Source: Danio rerio
Lineage: Eukaryota; Chordata; Actinopteri; Cypriniformes; Danionidae
Assembly (NCBI RefSeq): GCF_049306965.1
Contig: NC_133193.1
Coordinates: 18,368,501 to 18,432,500 of the forward strand
Direction: 5' to 3'
Length of the DNA: 64,000 bases
Positions 20,901-35,200 of the stretch are shown here, in pieces; the stretch's first letter is position 1; the number at the start of each line of letters is the position of its first letter. Both the position numbers and the translations under genes were made by a program. The notes beneath the pieces are model-generated. The model was not told the origin of the DNA, ran no database searches, and saw only the letters and a program-made list of their open reading frames with translations.

Positions 20901-23900
20901 ATTACTTTTTATTTTGGTGTGAACTGACCTTTTAATAAAAAAGACCACTCTAACTAGTCTTCTTCTGGGTAACTTACCTAGATAGTTCCAGAAGGCCAGG
21001 TCTAGCAGCCGAAGCAAAGTGCTGAGTTGAATTAGTTGAGTCTTCATCCCCTGCATCTGTTCTTCAAAGTTTTCATGCTGCAATAAACACTGATTTTAAC
21101 ACTACTCTTTCTCCAATCCCACCTTAACATGCAGAGACAAAATAAACCATTTGTGTTGGCTGACTGATTTAAAGTGCCTGCACACAACAGTGATAACGTG
21201 AGGACAGAAACATGCTTAATTGAGGTGGCAAATCTTCTCGTGCACAGCCAACCCAAGAGTGCTAAATAGAGAGACATGCTGTACTAAACACATGGCATTA
21301 CCATTTCATCCATGAAGGAAACAAAGCACCAGAAGGCATCCACTTCATTTTCCATCACAAAGAGGATGGGAGAGAGCAGATCGCTCATGCCCTGCACATA
21401 CCCTGCACAGGAACAAAAAAACACTGCATTAAAAAGAACTTAAAGGGAAAGTTCACCCAAAACTGGAAATTAACTCATTATTTTATAGCCCTCAAGGTGT
21501 TCCATATCTGTTAAATGTTAGAAACCGGTAACCACTGTCCTACTCATAGTAGGAAAAACAAACACAATGGAAATCAATGGTTACCACAGTCCAAGACTTT
21601 CCAAAATAAATAATTTTGTTTTCAACAGAAAAAAAAGAAACTCAAGCAGGTTTGTGACAAGAATGAGTTAAACACTTATTTCACGTGGCCGCCGCTTAAA
21701 AACAAAAACAAAAGCGAGGCTGCAGTGGACAGAAACCCTAAAGTATAGGATCAGCACTGTACACATTGTTACAACATGCTATGAACTACAAACCTCTAGC
21801 TGATGCCTCGATTTCAAAGTGCAGATGTGGTGTAAACATCAATTTAATATCTTTCAGTTACATTTAATTTACACAATTAAAGGCATATTAGGCATCAAAC
21901 TAAATCACAATCTCTTTTAAGACTAATAACCTTGAATGGCCTCCTAGGCTTCAGTTCATGGCACCAGATAAACACTGGGGACGCTTCCCAGCTTTAGCCT
22001 ATGTAACCCGTTGAGCGATAAAACGCTGCTTGTAGCTCACCCTCGTGTTGTCTGTATTAGTGTTTTCCCGGTGCAGAAATTTTAAAAACATTCATTTTCT
22101 GCTAACATTTAAGCAACGCTAGTATTCACCAGTGCCCAATAGAAATCACAGTGATTGGTCATCAGTTCACTATTCTTCACCAAGTGCAAACAGATACACG
22201 GACACTGAAGCATTTTAAAGCTGCGAAGATCAGTGAAACATCGGTGTAATGCAGTGAGCTGATGACTTTCACGGCCAATCAGCCATTTCTGTTAAGCACT
22301 GGTGTACGCAATGGCAAATCATCAGCGATTTTTAAGAACGCGCTCAACATTGCTTAAATGTTAGCGGGAAATTGACGTTTTTTTAAATTTCAGTAGTGAA
22401 AATCAATATTATGACAAGTCTAATATAGTAAAAGAATCAGTTCATTAACTTGAGTTTGATAAATGGCATCTAAAACGTGTGTTTGGGAAAGAAAAAGTTA
22501 CTACTAACTAGTGCCATTTCCCTTAACTTAGCTGAAAACGACGTCTGATATCCCTTTTTATTTTCATAATCCATTCAGAACGGACCTTCAGGTCACTCGG
22601 AAACGGGTGAAATAATAAATTTGTGTCACTTTCTCTTCGCTGATAAGATATACAGCCAGGTACAAGTCGTTTCTGTGTGACTCCAGGCGATACTTTTTCA
22701 CTTTTTTATATCAGTCAATTGATGACGATTTTCAGTTTTGTGTGAACTATCCTTTTAAGAATTAACAATCAAACACCTAAATGTGCAATAAAGTCTCATT
22801 ACCTTCAGGATTTTGGATATTTAACAGTAGCTGATCAAGAAAAGCTGCATTCAATTAAAACACATGCAGTCACTTACCTAAATCAAAGTCGTACATGCAG
22901 TACGTCATCAGGATGTCGTGTAATAATATCAAGCCAGGGTTGTCCAGGCCTTCGTAAAACTTATTATTGCGATCTGTTCGGTTCACATCTTTTTCTAAAA
23001 AATTATTCAAAAACCACAAATTAAACACCATCCAGAAAGAGAACAGGGAAATATTTGGAAAACCTTTTAAAAGCAACTTAAGAATAAAATTTGATATGTA
23101 ATTCAATACCAATGAGGCTCCTGTAATCTCGTAATCTCGAGTTTCTCCTTTCTTGCTCTTCACTTACAGACTTCCACTGGAGTTTCATTCTGAAGTATTC
23201 ATCACTGTTGAGGAGAACATATGATCTTACTACTCAATCTGACGAGAAGAATCATCAAAAAAGTCAAAGTCAAATGCTTTCTGTTCTCTGAGGAAAAACA
23301 AGCATACGTTTTTCTCTTTTGCAGGAGCTTTCTTTCTTCATGAGTGCTGCTCCATGGAAAATAACCAAGCAAAAATTTCCAAGCCTCTTTTCTCACCGCG
23401 TGACAGAGACCCTGTTGAAAGCAAAGCAACATCACCATTGATTAATTCCTTTTAACCAAGACATGTATAAATAAGTCTATGTCAAAAAAGTTTAAACTGG
23501 TCAAAAGCACCAGAGGACTGCATGGTATAGTACGATTCGGCACAGAACAGCATTTTACTCTGCATTTCTACTACAGCTTAAAGTGGATGTGATTATTGAT
23601 ACAGTTGCTCTGCCCTGGCTTCCTGAATAACATTCTTTTTCCGGTTAGAATGGATCTGCTGGACCTCTTCTACTGACCACAACGCTGCCTTTTCAGATTT
23701 TGTTTAGGGTGGTTTAAAAACTGCTTAGTTGTGCAAACCAACAATAAAGCAGTGGCTGCTGCTGACTATTCCAATCATAGATGCTGTCAAAATATATAAA
23801 TATAGCGGGTTTGGTGCAAATCCAATCGCACTTTTAGTGACAATTCTCTCAGACCAATCCAAGATCAGCAGTGTGTATGTCACAATTTGGTAACTGCATG

Positions 23901-26151
23901 GCTCACTTGGAACCAGACTCTAGGGGAAAATACCAGATACTAGGTATGGACAAAGGGGAAAAGCTCCCAGAAGCGAAAGGAGAAAACAAGAAGCTACAGG
24001 CAAAATGGTTTCACTAAAACAGCTTGTTTTAGACTTGATTAATTTCCAAATGAATGTTTGAACATAAATTTAACTTTGCATTTACAGTAGCTTTTTACAA
24101 AATGTTGCTGTTTTGAAAAGAACATACAATTAAGTACTTATTCAAATTAGATTGTTTATTATATTTTTGAGTAAGTAATAGCAAGGCATCAAGGATGTAC
24201 TACACCAATCAAATGTCAGTAAAGACTTTTACAATAATGTATTAATTCATATAAGTTCTGTTCTTTGAACATACTATTCATAATATAGTCTTTAAAAAAA
24301 TACTTCAAGTTTGATTTTACTAAAATAATGTAGAATAAATACAAATGTGTAAAATATGTGAAAAGATGAACTCATGACCTATCCATTCACCACAAAGGTT
24401 ATCAAAAGGTCATGTGGTCATAGAAGATGATAAAAAGCAAACAAAAGATTGTTGAAGACTACAGTGAAAAAGAGGAATAGTGTGATAAGTCTACAAAGCA
24501 CAGGAAACAAACAGAGGATATCCTTCAGGGGTCTGTTTTTTATACCTTGCTTAAATGATCTAAGATGATTTGACAGATCCTGGATCTTTTATTCTTGATA
24601 ACTGATATCTACCTAATTTTGTTCTTCAAACAAGTTTGCAAATCAGATTAAAACATTTGGCTAAACTGATCTGAGATCGCAGCATGTGTTGTAAAGGGCA
24701 AATCTATCAATTCTCGTATCATGAGCAGCAATCCAATTAGTATTCAATTATCCATATGAGCAAAATTACATAAAATTCAGAGTTAAGGGTTTGTTAAATA
24801 TGACACGCAATGACTTTCCACCTTTGTTGTGGTCTGCAGGCTTTACACTTTCATGTGTCAAGAGTATTTAGCAATTTATTTAGTTTTACATTTAGAGTGT
24901 ATTTTCTTTGTTATAGTAGCCTATTCAAGTTTCTTAATCGGTGTGAGGAATAAATTTAAATTAATTTTGCATCAAAAAGCATTTTGTTATTGGTAAAGCT
25001 GTCTGCAACTTTAGCGAAACATCAAATCACTGTCATATTAGCTGTCAAAATGTGTGCAATTAAATGCATTAATTATCATTCCTTTAAAAAAACAGTTAAA
25101 TATTGTGCATGTCTATTATAATACACAAATTGTACTAAAGCTGAGTTGGTACCTTAAAATAGTACACATTTGTAAAAAATTTAAAAAGTCTTTCAAGAGT
25201 TCACACTTAGGTGATGATTGATAATAAAGCTTGTTTGGCATGGTGTCCCGGAAGAGCCCCGGGGCTTATGAAATCATCGAGCACTGGGCTCCCTCCCGTT
25301 TGCAGGGCGAGAGGGGAGTTTGAGCTCAGGTAGATCTTGATGAACTCCCCCCGGCTTATTTCTGGCTAATGACAGATATAGGATGGCTGTGGTCACTAAG
25401 GGTGTACTCACACTATGTACAGTTGCCTTAAACCAGGCCAAAGCACCCCCTCCCGTCTCCCCCAATGGCCGAAACTCACTTTACATTTCGGCCGGGGCAC
25501 GATTACGTCATTGACACTTCGCTGTTCAGTAAGTGCTCTCGCTCAGCACAATGGAGATTTCTTTAGTTTTATCATTTCAAGTCGTTTGATATCCAGTGAC
25601 ACGCAATCAAATATTTCGCCAACCATAAAGTCCTTGAGCTGCAGAAATTAGGAGGTTTGCTGAAGGCGCGTAATTGTCATGCAGTGAGGGGTTTGCGTCT
25701 TTAATAAACTATGACAATTTGCATTCACTGTACAGTAAGAATGATTAATTAATCCATATAAAACAGTCCCTTAAAAGTCACGTCTCGCTTTCAGTTTTTG
25801 GCTTAGGCGCGTTTTGCACTCACAGACAAGCGTACCGCGCTCAGGCACACTTCTTCTAACCGGGCCAGGGCCGGCCAAGTGAACCGTGCCTGAGCCTGAT
25901 TCAGAGCACTCACACTTCTCAAACGATCCTGGGCCTGGGTACAGTTTGGATGGCATAGTGTGAGTAGGCCCTAAGACCTTGGCTATGATGTCAATTTGAT
26001 AAGTTCAATTTACTTAAATTGTGTGTTTTTTGTACTGTGGGAGGAAAGCTGAAATTTGCTCAAATTTAGTTTTTAAATAGTTTATTAATAAATGTTCTCT
26101 TTGAATCCCTCAGAGAGAGAACACCCTGTGAGTGTAGATTACATAGGCTTT

Positions 26152-26224
<73 letters not shown>

Positions 26225-29200
26225 CTTTAAAATGAAATTATATATATATTTTTCCTTAATTTTTATTAACCATTTTTTCTACCTTTCCAAGTGTATACAA
26301 GTACTACTGTAAGAAAATATCAGCATTTGGTTCACACTTTCATTATTACATCTGCTTGAAAAGACCCAATCTAATCCTGTTTAAATGAAATAAACCTGCT
26401 CCAGAGCAGGTTTGAGCAACCAGAACTGTTGCTATGACAACTCTTAGATGTGTTTTAAAGAAATAACCAAATCTAGCTAATTTAGTTATCCACGCATGAA
26501 GAATGGACCTATGCTCATTAAATTAGTTAAATAAATGAGCTACAGTAAACCATAAAAAACTCTCACCCCTTTAAAAATGGCATCCTTTAAATGAGGTAAA
26601 TTGGTCATCCTTCCCTCTAAATCCTGGTACTTTGCCCATTCCTCCATTGTTACTGGCCCCGTCCTTTGCATCTCTGGCCTGGGTCCCAGATCAAGCTAAG
26701 ACACAAAAACCTTAAATCAATTTTCAGTAAGAGTATTTTCTACAGGATGCTTCATGCGGTTTGTCTGTGTCTAGACTCAAGGTCTAGACTTGAATGAAGT
26801 CTGCACTCACTCTAGTGATGACTTCAAATCCCGGCTCCTCCTGCTGGTTGATCTCTAGTCCAGGAATAAGTTCTCCGAGCACATCTGCCACCTCCTCAGC
26901 AGGCCGCTGTTGGCACTCTAACTCAGGAGCCCGAAACGCGTCAAAGAGGTAGTTAGTGACTTTGGAGAAGCCACCCAGTGTGGTTGTATAAGGATCCTTC
27001 TTGAATTTCTGCTTGGAAAGATGAAGAAAATGTTCTGACCATCATATAAGCAAGCATTATTTTTGACATTAAAAATCTATTTATGAATGCATTCCGGCAT
27101 AGTAAGTCCTGTTTATCAGCCATTGGGTTGCTTAATTAGGGTTTAAAAGATACATAAAACTCAGTAATATTCTAGACGTGACTACACTGACACATGGATC
27201 AGTAGAAAGCTAATCTAAATAATGATACTATTGTTTTTTAGAGCAGATGTATAATCAAATTAGCTTTACAACTAAAACATTTGCAACATAGCCAGTTATT
27301 GATCTGATACAATTATGTATTGTTGGAATTACATTGTTTCTGATTTTTATTTTTTTTTGATAAGTTTTGAGTCAGTAATACTTTTTGTTTGAGGCATCAA
27401 GGATGCATTAGCCATAAAATGTCTAATCTAGTCTAAATGATGACACTATTGCTTTCTAACAGGGGTTTCTACATTTTAAAATTAAGACTTTTTAAGATCA
27501 TTATAAATTAAATTTCAGACTTATGCTTAAATGCTAAGGATTTTTTTCTAATGGCCAAGATAAAACATGAAAAAACAATTTTAAAAAAGTGTTATTGTAA
27601 GGAAGATGATTAAACAATATGTTTATAAGTAGAAATATAGACTTGGTAAGTAGAGTTAATTAATACATTTTTGTCAGAATAATTGGATGCATATTGGCCT
27701 GATTGGGTAGCTGTACATGGACATAGGAAAATTAAGACCAGTTTAAAATGACCTACAACACAATATTACAGTAAATTTAAGACTTTTAGGTCTAAAAGTT
27801 TGATTTTGAAGTTTAAGACATTTTAAGACCCCGCGGATACCCCGTAAAGCTGTTGTATAGCCAAATTAGCTTAATAAATGACAAATTTAGCAAAATTGCT
27901 ACTTAACTGACTTGAGCAGAAACAAATCACTTATTTTCTGTACAGCTGATTAACATCCACATCAAATTAATTTCAGAATCAATTCTTTAACATCAATACT
28001 TTTTTACTGAATCTAGAACTAGCAAACCTCCAAAAAAGTGACAAAGAATGTCACCAAAACCTAATATCAATTAGAATAAATTAGACAAAATACATTTTAA
28101 CTAATTTGAATTGTAAGATGAGGTGGTTTAAAGCTTCTGTAATTCAATCAACAAGGCATGACAAAAGAAACAGGAATGTTCTTCACATGTTTTCACAATG
28201 GTAGTCATCATTTCAAGTGGATCAAAAAAGTTTTTCAACCTTGACAAGAATGGTTGTTGTTCAACAGTTTTAGGACAACTTTGATGAACAGTTTTGATTC
28301 ACTTTAAATGTAGACATTTTTACTGTAGACTATACATCACATACCTGTACAAAGCCATAGTTTGTATCATCCAGAAGATTCTCAAAAGACTGCGAAAAGG
28401 CTTTGCTATAGGTGCTGACTATCAAGACACTTTCATCATCGGGACTCCTGTGAAAGAGCATAAAGATTTTTATAGTCTAAATTAAAATAATACCAACGGT
28501 TTGATTTGTAAATATGTGACATCACTGGTGGTATCGCTCTGTGCTTTGAATGACGGGAGAAGCTGAGCCAACAAAGCCCAGTCTATGTTTCATTATGGAG
28601 CCTCAGATAAGAACTTTAATAACAGCTATCTTTTCCTCGGCAGCATTGAATTCAGCATGCTTACGAGTGGATTTAATCTGGTGTGATATTTAACGCAGGG
28701 GAGAGGAGTGTCTTCCTGTCCCTTTCATAAAGCCTTAACTCCAAACGAACAGCTGCTGTTCGACCTTACATGAATCGCACTGGCGGCCTTTCGCCACTGA
28801 ACACATGCTAGACTTCCTCAAAGGTGCTGAGATACTGCGTCTCGTTTGCATGCAGATTGGATTACATTTTGATGTGTTTAGTTTTAAAGGGGGAAGTGTC
28901 TGGATGAAGAATTCCAATTGTGAATAATCTAAATACCTGTTGTATTAGGTGAATTAAAAGGTCAGGGGTCACTAAGATAAGCACAAAAAAAATTAAGCCA
29001 TATTCTTTCAGCAAAAAAATAACGTCTGACGCTACACTTAGAAGTGTAAATGCTGATATGCAAATAAATGCTTTGAGAAACAGTAAGATATAAGGTGAGC
29101 AATAGACCATTTCAATGTGCTGATGTCACTGACCCATAAACATTTCCTGTTTGTTGTCAAACTATTTTAATAATTGTAACAACAGGAAATTGAATCATAT

Positions 29201-32200
29201 CCTAACATTAATACGGCTGTTGTACCATTATTTAACAATATTGGGAACTTTCAGGATTCTCGGAAGCTATCGAAATGAAAAACGTAAAACAGGAAACAGG
29301 TTTGGACCATTGTTATTGTTTACATCCCACAAATTTGTCTGTAGATCCGAGAATCATTTGGACACTACTATAGCTTCACCAAAAAATAAATGCATTTACT
29401 ATGAAGTACTTAGATTGTATACAAGTTGTTTATTAAAATGCATTTAAAAGTTTTATATAATAAATATTTTTTTTGTAAATCTGATTGCAATTCTATTTTG
29501 AATAAGCAATGTTCAAAAAAATATATTTTTTATTCATTCATTCATTCATTGTCTTCCACTTTTCCGGGGCTGGGTTGCGGGGGCAGCAGTCTTAAGAGAG
29601 AACCCTAGACTTTCCTCTCCCCAGCCACTTCCTCAGCTCAAGGGGATCTCAAGGTGTTCCCAGGGCAGCCAAGAGACATAGTCTCTCCAGTGTGTCCTGG
29701 GTCCTCCCAGAGGCCTCCTCACGGTGGGACATGCCTGGAACACCTCCCTAGGTAGGTGTCTAGGAGGCATCCGAAACAGATGCCTGAGCCCCATCAGCCG
29801 ATTTCTCTTGATCCTCCCGGGTGACAGAGTTTCTCACCCTATCCATAAGGGTGTGCCCGGCCACCCTGCGAAGGAAACTCAATTTCGGCCACTTGTATAC
29901 GGGATCTAGTCCTTTCGATCATGATCCAGAGCTCATGACCATAGATGAGAGTAGAAACGTAGATTGACCTGTAAATTGAGAGCTTTGCCTTTCGGCTCAG
30001 CTCCTTCTTTACCACAACGAACCGGTACATCGACCACAGTACTGCTGCCGCTGCACCAATCCAGCAGTAAATCTCACGTTCCATCCTTCCCTAACTCGTG
30101 AACAAAACCCCAAGATACTTAAACTCCTCCACCTGGAGTAAGGACTTTTCTCCAACCTGGAGATGGCAAACCATCTTTTTCCGGTGGAGCACCATGGCCT
30201 TGGACTTGGAGGTGCTGATTCTCATCCCAGCTGCATCACACTCTGCAGCAAACTGCCAATATCCCTTTTATTTTGATAAAATCTAAAATTTCTAATATTT
30301 ATCAATAAATATGATCATCTTGATCCTTTTTAGGTTCAACTTGTATGCCAGCAAAATGAATAAATCCAAATTATACAGCAAATTTACCCAGTCTATGCCC
30401 TTTCAGCTGCAACCCAGTACTGGGAAACTTCCATACACTCATTCACATACATACACTACGACTAATTTAGTTTATTCAATTCACCTACTGCATATGTCCC
30501 GGAGGAAATTCATGCAAACATGGGGAGAACATACAAACTCCACACAGAAAATGCCAACTGACCCAGCCGGGACTCAAACCTAGTGACCTTCTTGCTGTGA
30601 GGCAACAGAGCTAACCACTGAGCCTAATCATATTATTAAATAATAACAAAGAATACATTTGACTGCCTCTTTTATGCTCTTTGTCTCCACAGAAAATAAA
30701 ATGTGTGACTCTTTGTCCTCAACTTCTCATTAACTATGTGTGAAATGTTTTTTGTCTGAAAATGTACATGATCTGAATGTCGTGCAAAATATCTTATTTC
30801 CCTTTAACAACTACTTTAACTACTTTAACCCTTAATTGGCTTTTGTTTATGTGCTTAAATTTCACAGAATTGAAATGCACACTGCAAAATTATCAATGTT
30901 AATCGCGACAGGCCTATATTTTAAAGGTCTGCAACTCATGACTACACTCTACTGGTCTAATGCTGCCTCTGCAAAAAACATGTCTTCAATGTATTCTTTG
31001 CCTTTTTTGTATTTAAATATCAGTGGTTTATTTAAAATTTTCTTTTGCCACAGAAATAAAATGAGTATCTCCTTTTACTATTTAAAAATTCTTTCTAAAA
31101 ATCTTTTTAAATAACATAAATGGTAACGGTGAAAACGTAGCATTTTATTTAATTATTACATATTTTTGTCTTTGATTTTTTATTTAATGTCACACCTCAC
31201 AATTTTCACTGTCAATTTAAATAACTGTGATTACATAACATTTGCAACAGGCCTGTTTATATAATGGCTGTGAATCATGACTTCGCTCCACAGGTCTAAT
31301 GCTTCAATAATAACCAGCATTGCAAGATTACAGAAGAGATCCCATCTATAAAGCTTTCTTAAAGGGACAGTTTACCCAAAACTGAATATTCTGTTATTAT
31401 ATACTCACCCTTCACTTCTCAAAAACCGGTTTGAGTTTCTTTCTTCTGTTATTTTATAAAAAATATTAAAAACCAGTAACCACTGGCTCCCATAGTATTT
31501 AATTTAGTATTATCTTCTTTTGTGTTTAAAAGAAATTCAAAGGTTTGGAACCACTTAGGGTGAGTAAACAATGAGCTAATTTTCATTTCCCTTTACTATC
31601 TCTTGAACTATGCCATCAAATAGATATTGCACAATATTTGCCTACAATGGAGCCAAAGATTACCCATTTAGACAAAGTCAACTCACTCGTTGATCTGAAC
31701 TGATTTCCTCAGACTATCCAGGAACGCTTTGCTTCCTCCCTGGTGGAAATGAATGGCTGGCAATGCTGTGCCATCCTTCAAGCGGAAAGTGAGGTATGAC
31801 CAGCCCTCACATTTGACTGTGACGGACCTGAGGTCACACACATTAAAAGAGAAAGCTCGCTTGTTCTGTTCATTCACGTGATTTGATCCACCTGTCAAAA
31901 TAAATAATACACTTAGTTACCGTTTTAGATTTTTATCTTCAGGTTAAGAAAAAAAAAGGAAAAGACACAATTTACAGGCTGAATTAGCATTATATGTGTG
32001 AGAGAAAATGCACAGTGACAGCGATTTGATAAAAAAAAGAGGGTTTATATAGAGATGTGCAATTGCTTTACCATCTCCATTTGCATGGACTTTTCTCCGG
32101 AATGAGACCGCATTGATCATGTCCCACTCTGTTTCATAGCTTAGCTGATGGTCAACAGGACGATGAGGGTTTTCTTCTGAACTTTGTGTCCATTCCACCA

Positions 32201-35200
32201 CTGAGCTGGAGTCCTTCACACAATCATATAAACAGAAATCAGGTGATCTCAATAAAGAGCCATTCTCAATCATACCATAAAGCACAGAGAAACTGTCGGA
32301 GATATTTGAACTCTCAGTCAATTTAAATATGCAAACTCTCACAGATGAGTGAACTAACAAACCTTGCAGGCACACAGCATGTTTGAGGGATCTGCATCCT
32401 CTAGGGGTTTATATTCCACAAGGGTTTCACCTTCCTACAGATACAGAAGAAACAATCAAACAAAAAGATATTGGAGGAGTGTTGTTAGATGGCTATGAGG
32501 TTTCCATTTACGATATTTAGACTAATATTTACAAAATGGGTCTTATTGGAGAGAAATTCATACTTTTAATCATTAAAGGTGTATTTATTTTAAAAGATAT
32601 AATGTTACAAACTATTAATACGTCAATAAATTCAATTTTTTTAAACATTAAACAACTAAAGTTCTAAAACGACTATTAAACAAATGATCATACAGAAATC
32701 TATGTGGGAATCCACAAAAATTAATTAATTAATTCATTTTGCTTTAGCTTAGACCATTATCAATCAGGAGTCGCCACAGTGGAACGAACCGCCAACTATT
32801 CTAGCATATATTTTACACAGCGGATGCCCTTCCCTCTGTAAAGCAGTATCCAAAAAATATTAAGCATAATTATTTTATTACATAAAGGGGCAGAACGTAG
32901 TGCAACTGTGTTTAAGCACAGCTTTTCAGCCGAGATGCAGCTGATTCGAAGCGACAACACTGTCGGCTTTTATTGTCCCTAGTACTTTGATGTTGATTTA
33001 AAGTGCCTTTACAATCACTATTAAGCATCACATAAGACTGAGACTACAGTTTTAGGAACTAAAAATTCATTTTTCCATGGCAGGAATACATTTCATTAAT
33101 GTTTCATACGTTGCAGTGGGAAAATATCTATCTATCTATTTTTAATATGTTTTTAACTCATAATAAATTCACTGTATTTTTGAGTAAAGCCTTGGGGAAT
33201 TTATTTATATTTTTTTAATTTTGCGATGTGCACTGTTTTTGCAGTGTATTAGCTGCCCTAACATAACAATTACACAAGAATGTGGTATAACGTCCTATGC
33301 GTGACTGACTGGCTTGGTAATGAGTCAAACAGTGTAAAAACATATTTAGTGTTATGGATGTGGATTATGGATGTGACATTTGCGGTAAACCTTAAAACAC
33401 AAATACACAGAGAAAGTATATACTTTAACATTATATTCAAACATCTGTATATTTTTCAAAACAACTAACCACAGAGTTATGGGATCAGAAAAATATCAAT
33501 CTGTAAACATTTTTTATATTTTAATTGAGAAAAACAAACATGCATTATGAATATGACCAAAAAAGTTTGCAAGTTTACAGTACACAAAATACTTTGTAGA
33601 AATTCTGTGAATTAAACTGCACAACCCAAAAGAAATGATGCTAATCAAAAAGATAAGACTCGGCTTACTACAGAACAAAAATGACTAATTTCATTTTATT
33701 TTACATTTTTGCATTTATGAGGAAAAAACTTGGGTACGGACATGACGTCTCTCCAATATAGATGTGACAGATGTGAAATCGCCACTTGTGTGATTTTGGT
33801 AAATTAAGTATAATAGTTTGAAAACATTGACACATTTTTGAGTATCTTTAAAGTAGTCTAAAATACTTGCTTACACAAAAAATGTAGGAAAGGGTTTTGC
33901 TATTTTGGTGAAACCCTGATTTTTTATCATGACAAGGTTGACAATTGCATATATATTGCTCATATATAAAATCATTCGCAAAGAAAAAAACAACAACTGA
34001 AAACCACCAAACCTTCTCAACAATCCTCAGGAATCCTGATATTAAATCCTGATCCTCGGATTCATCTGGAGACGAGTGAATAAAAACTCCCTCATGTTCA
34101 AACACCACCTGCATAACAAAACAATAATTATCGATTGATGGAGCATTAGATTGATCAAGTATTAGAGATCAGAAACATTATTCTTTTTAAATGGGACAGC
34201 AAACAAACATTTCAAGATCTTGTTTCAGTTCTCCATTCACTGTGCCTTATAAGGTAAGGTAGTCTGAGGTTTGCATTTAAAAGGATGGTTTGTCCAAAAT
34301 GTAACTCACGCTCAATACATCAGGCATTGAACAAACATTGAAAGGCAAAATTAATATTTTACACTGACTGCTGAAGTTATATGTAGACTTTAAGTAACAT
34401 TGTTATACATAATGTCAGGTTTCTGGCACAGACCATTTGTGTCTGTACACAAGAGCTCTATGTATCACAAGGAGTTGTGGGTTTTAATTTTGTTTCGCCC
34501 GTATGTCATTGTTTTTTTTTGTGTGTGTGTGTCAGTTAGGGTAGCCTTTGATTTGACATCCAAGACACTTTCAGCTCAAAATCTTCAATGTTTTTCTGGA
34601 AGAAAGTCATCAACATCTTGAATAGCTTGAGATTGAGTAAGCTGGCAGTTTTTATTGTTGAGTGACCCATCTATCCCTTTAAGGAATTAACAGCTGTTGA
34701 TTCCACACAAACAAGTTCTTGCAAACTTCCTTAAATTAAAAATAGACATACCTAGGCAGAAAAACTGAGAAAACTGAGAAAACATGAGATATTCATATTT
34801 GAACTGTATATGGTGTAATTTTATGGTGATATGGTAAAATAAAAATCACGGTTGGCAAAACACTTGCTCATCTATGAGAAGCAACACGAGAAAACGATAA
34901 AAGCGAAAATACTGAGGTAAAGTTGGTTTTATATTCGCACTTCTTTGACAAGTGACAAGCTCTCTATATTGTTTACCATGGTACTTTGATATTCCGCATG
35001 AAATCACATGCAGGTATGATAAAAAAAAAAAAAACATTAGCACAATTTGACTTTGAACAATGTTGTACTTTAACAGACATTGGCTGCTAACGTGATTTTG
35101 CCATTTTAAATTAGCAAATATTACTTTGCTGAAAATATATTATTTAGGAGAAAGTCTGAATATGCGAACATAAAACCAACTTTATCTCAATAGCGAACAT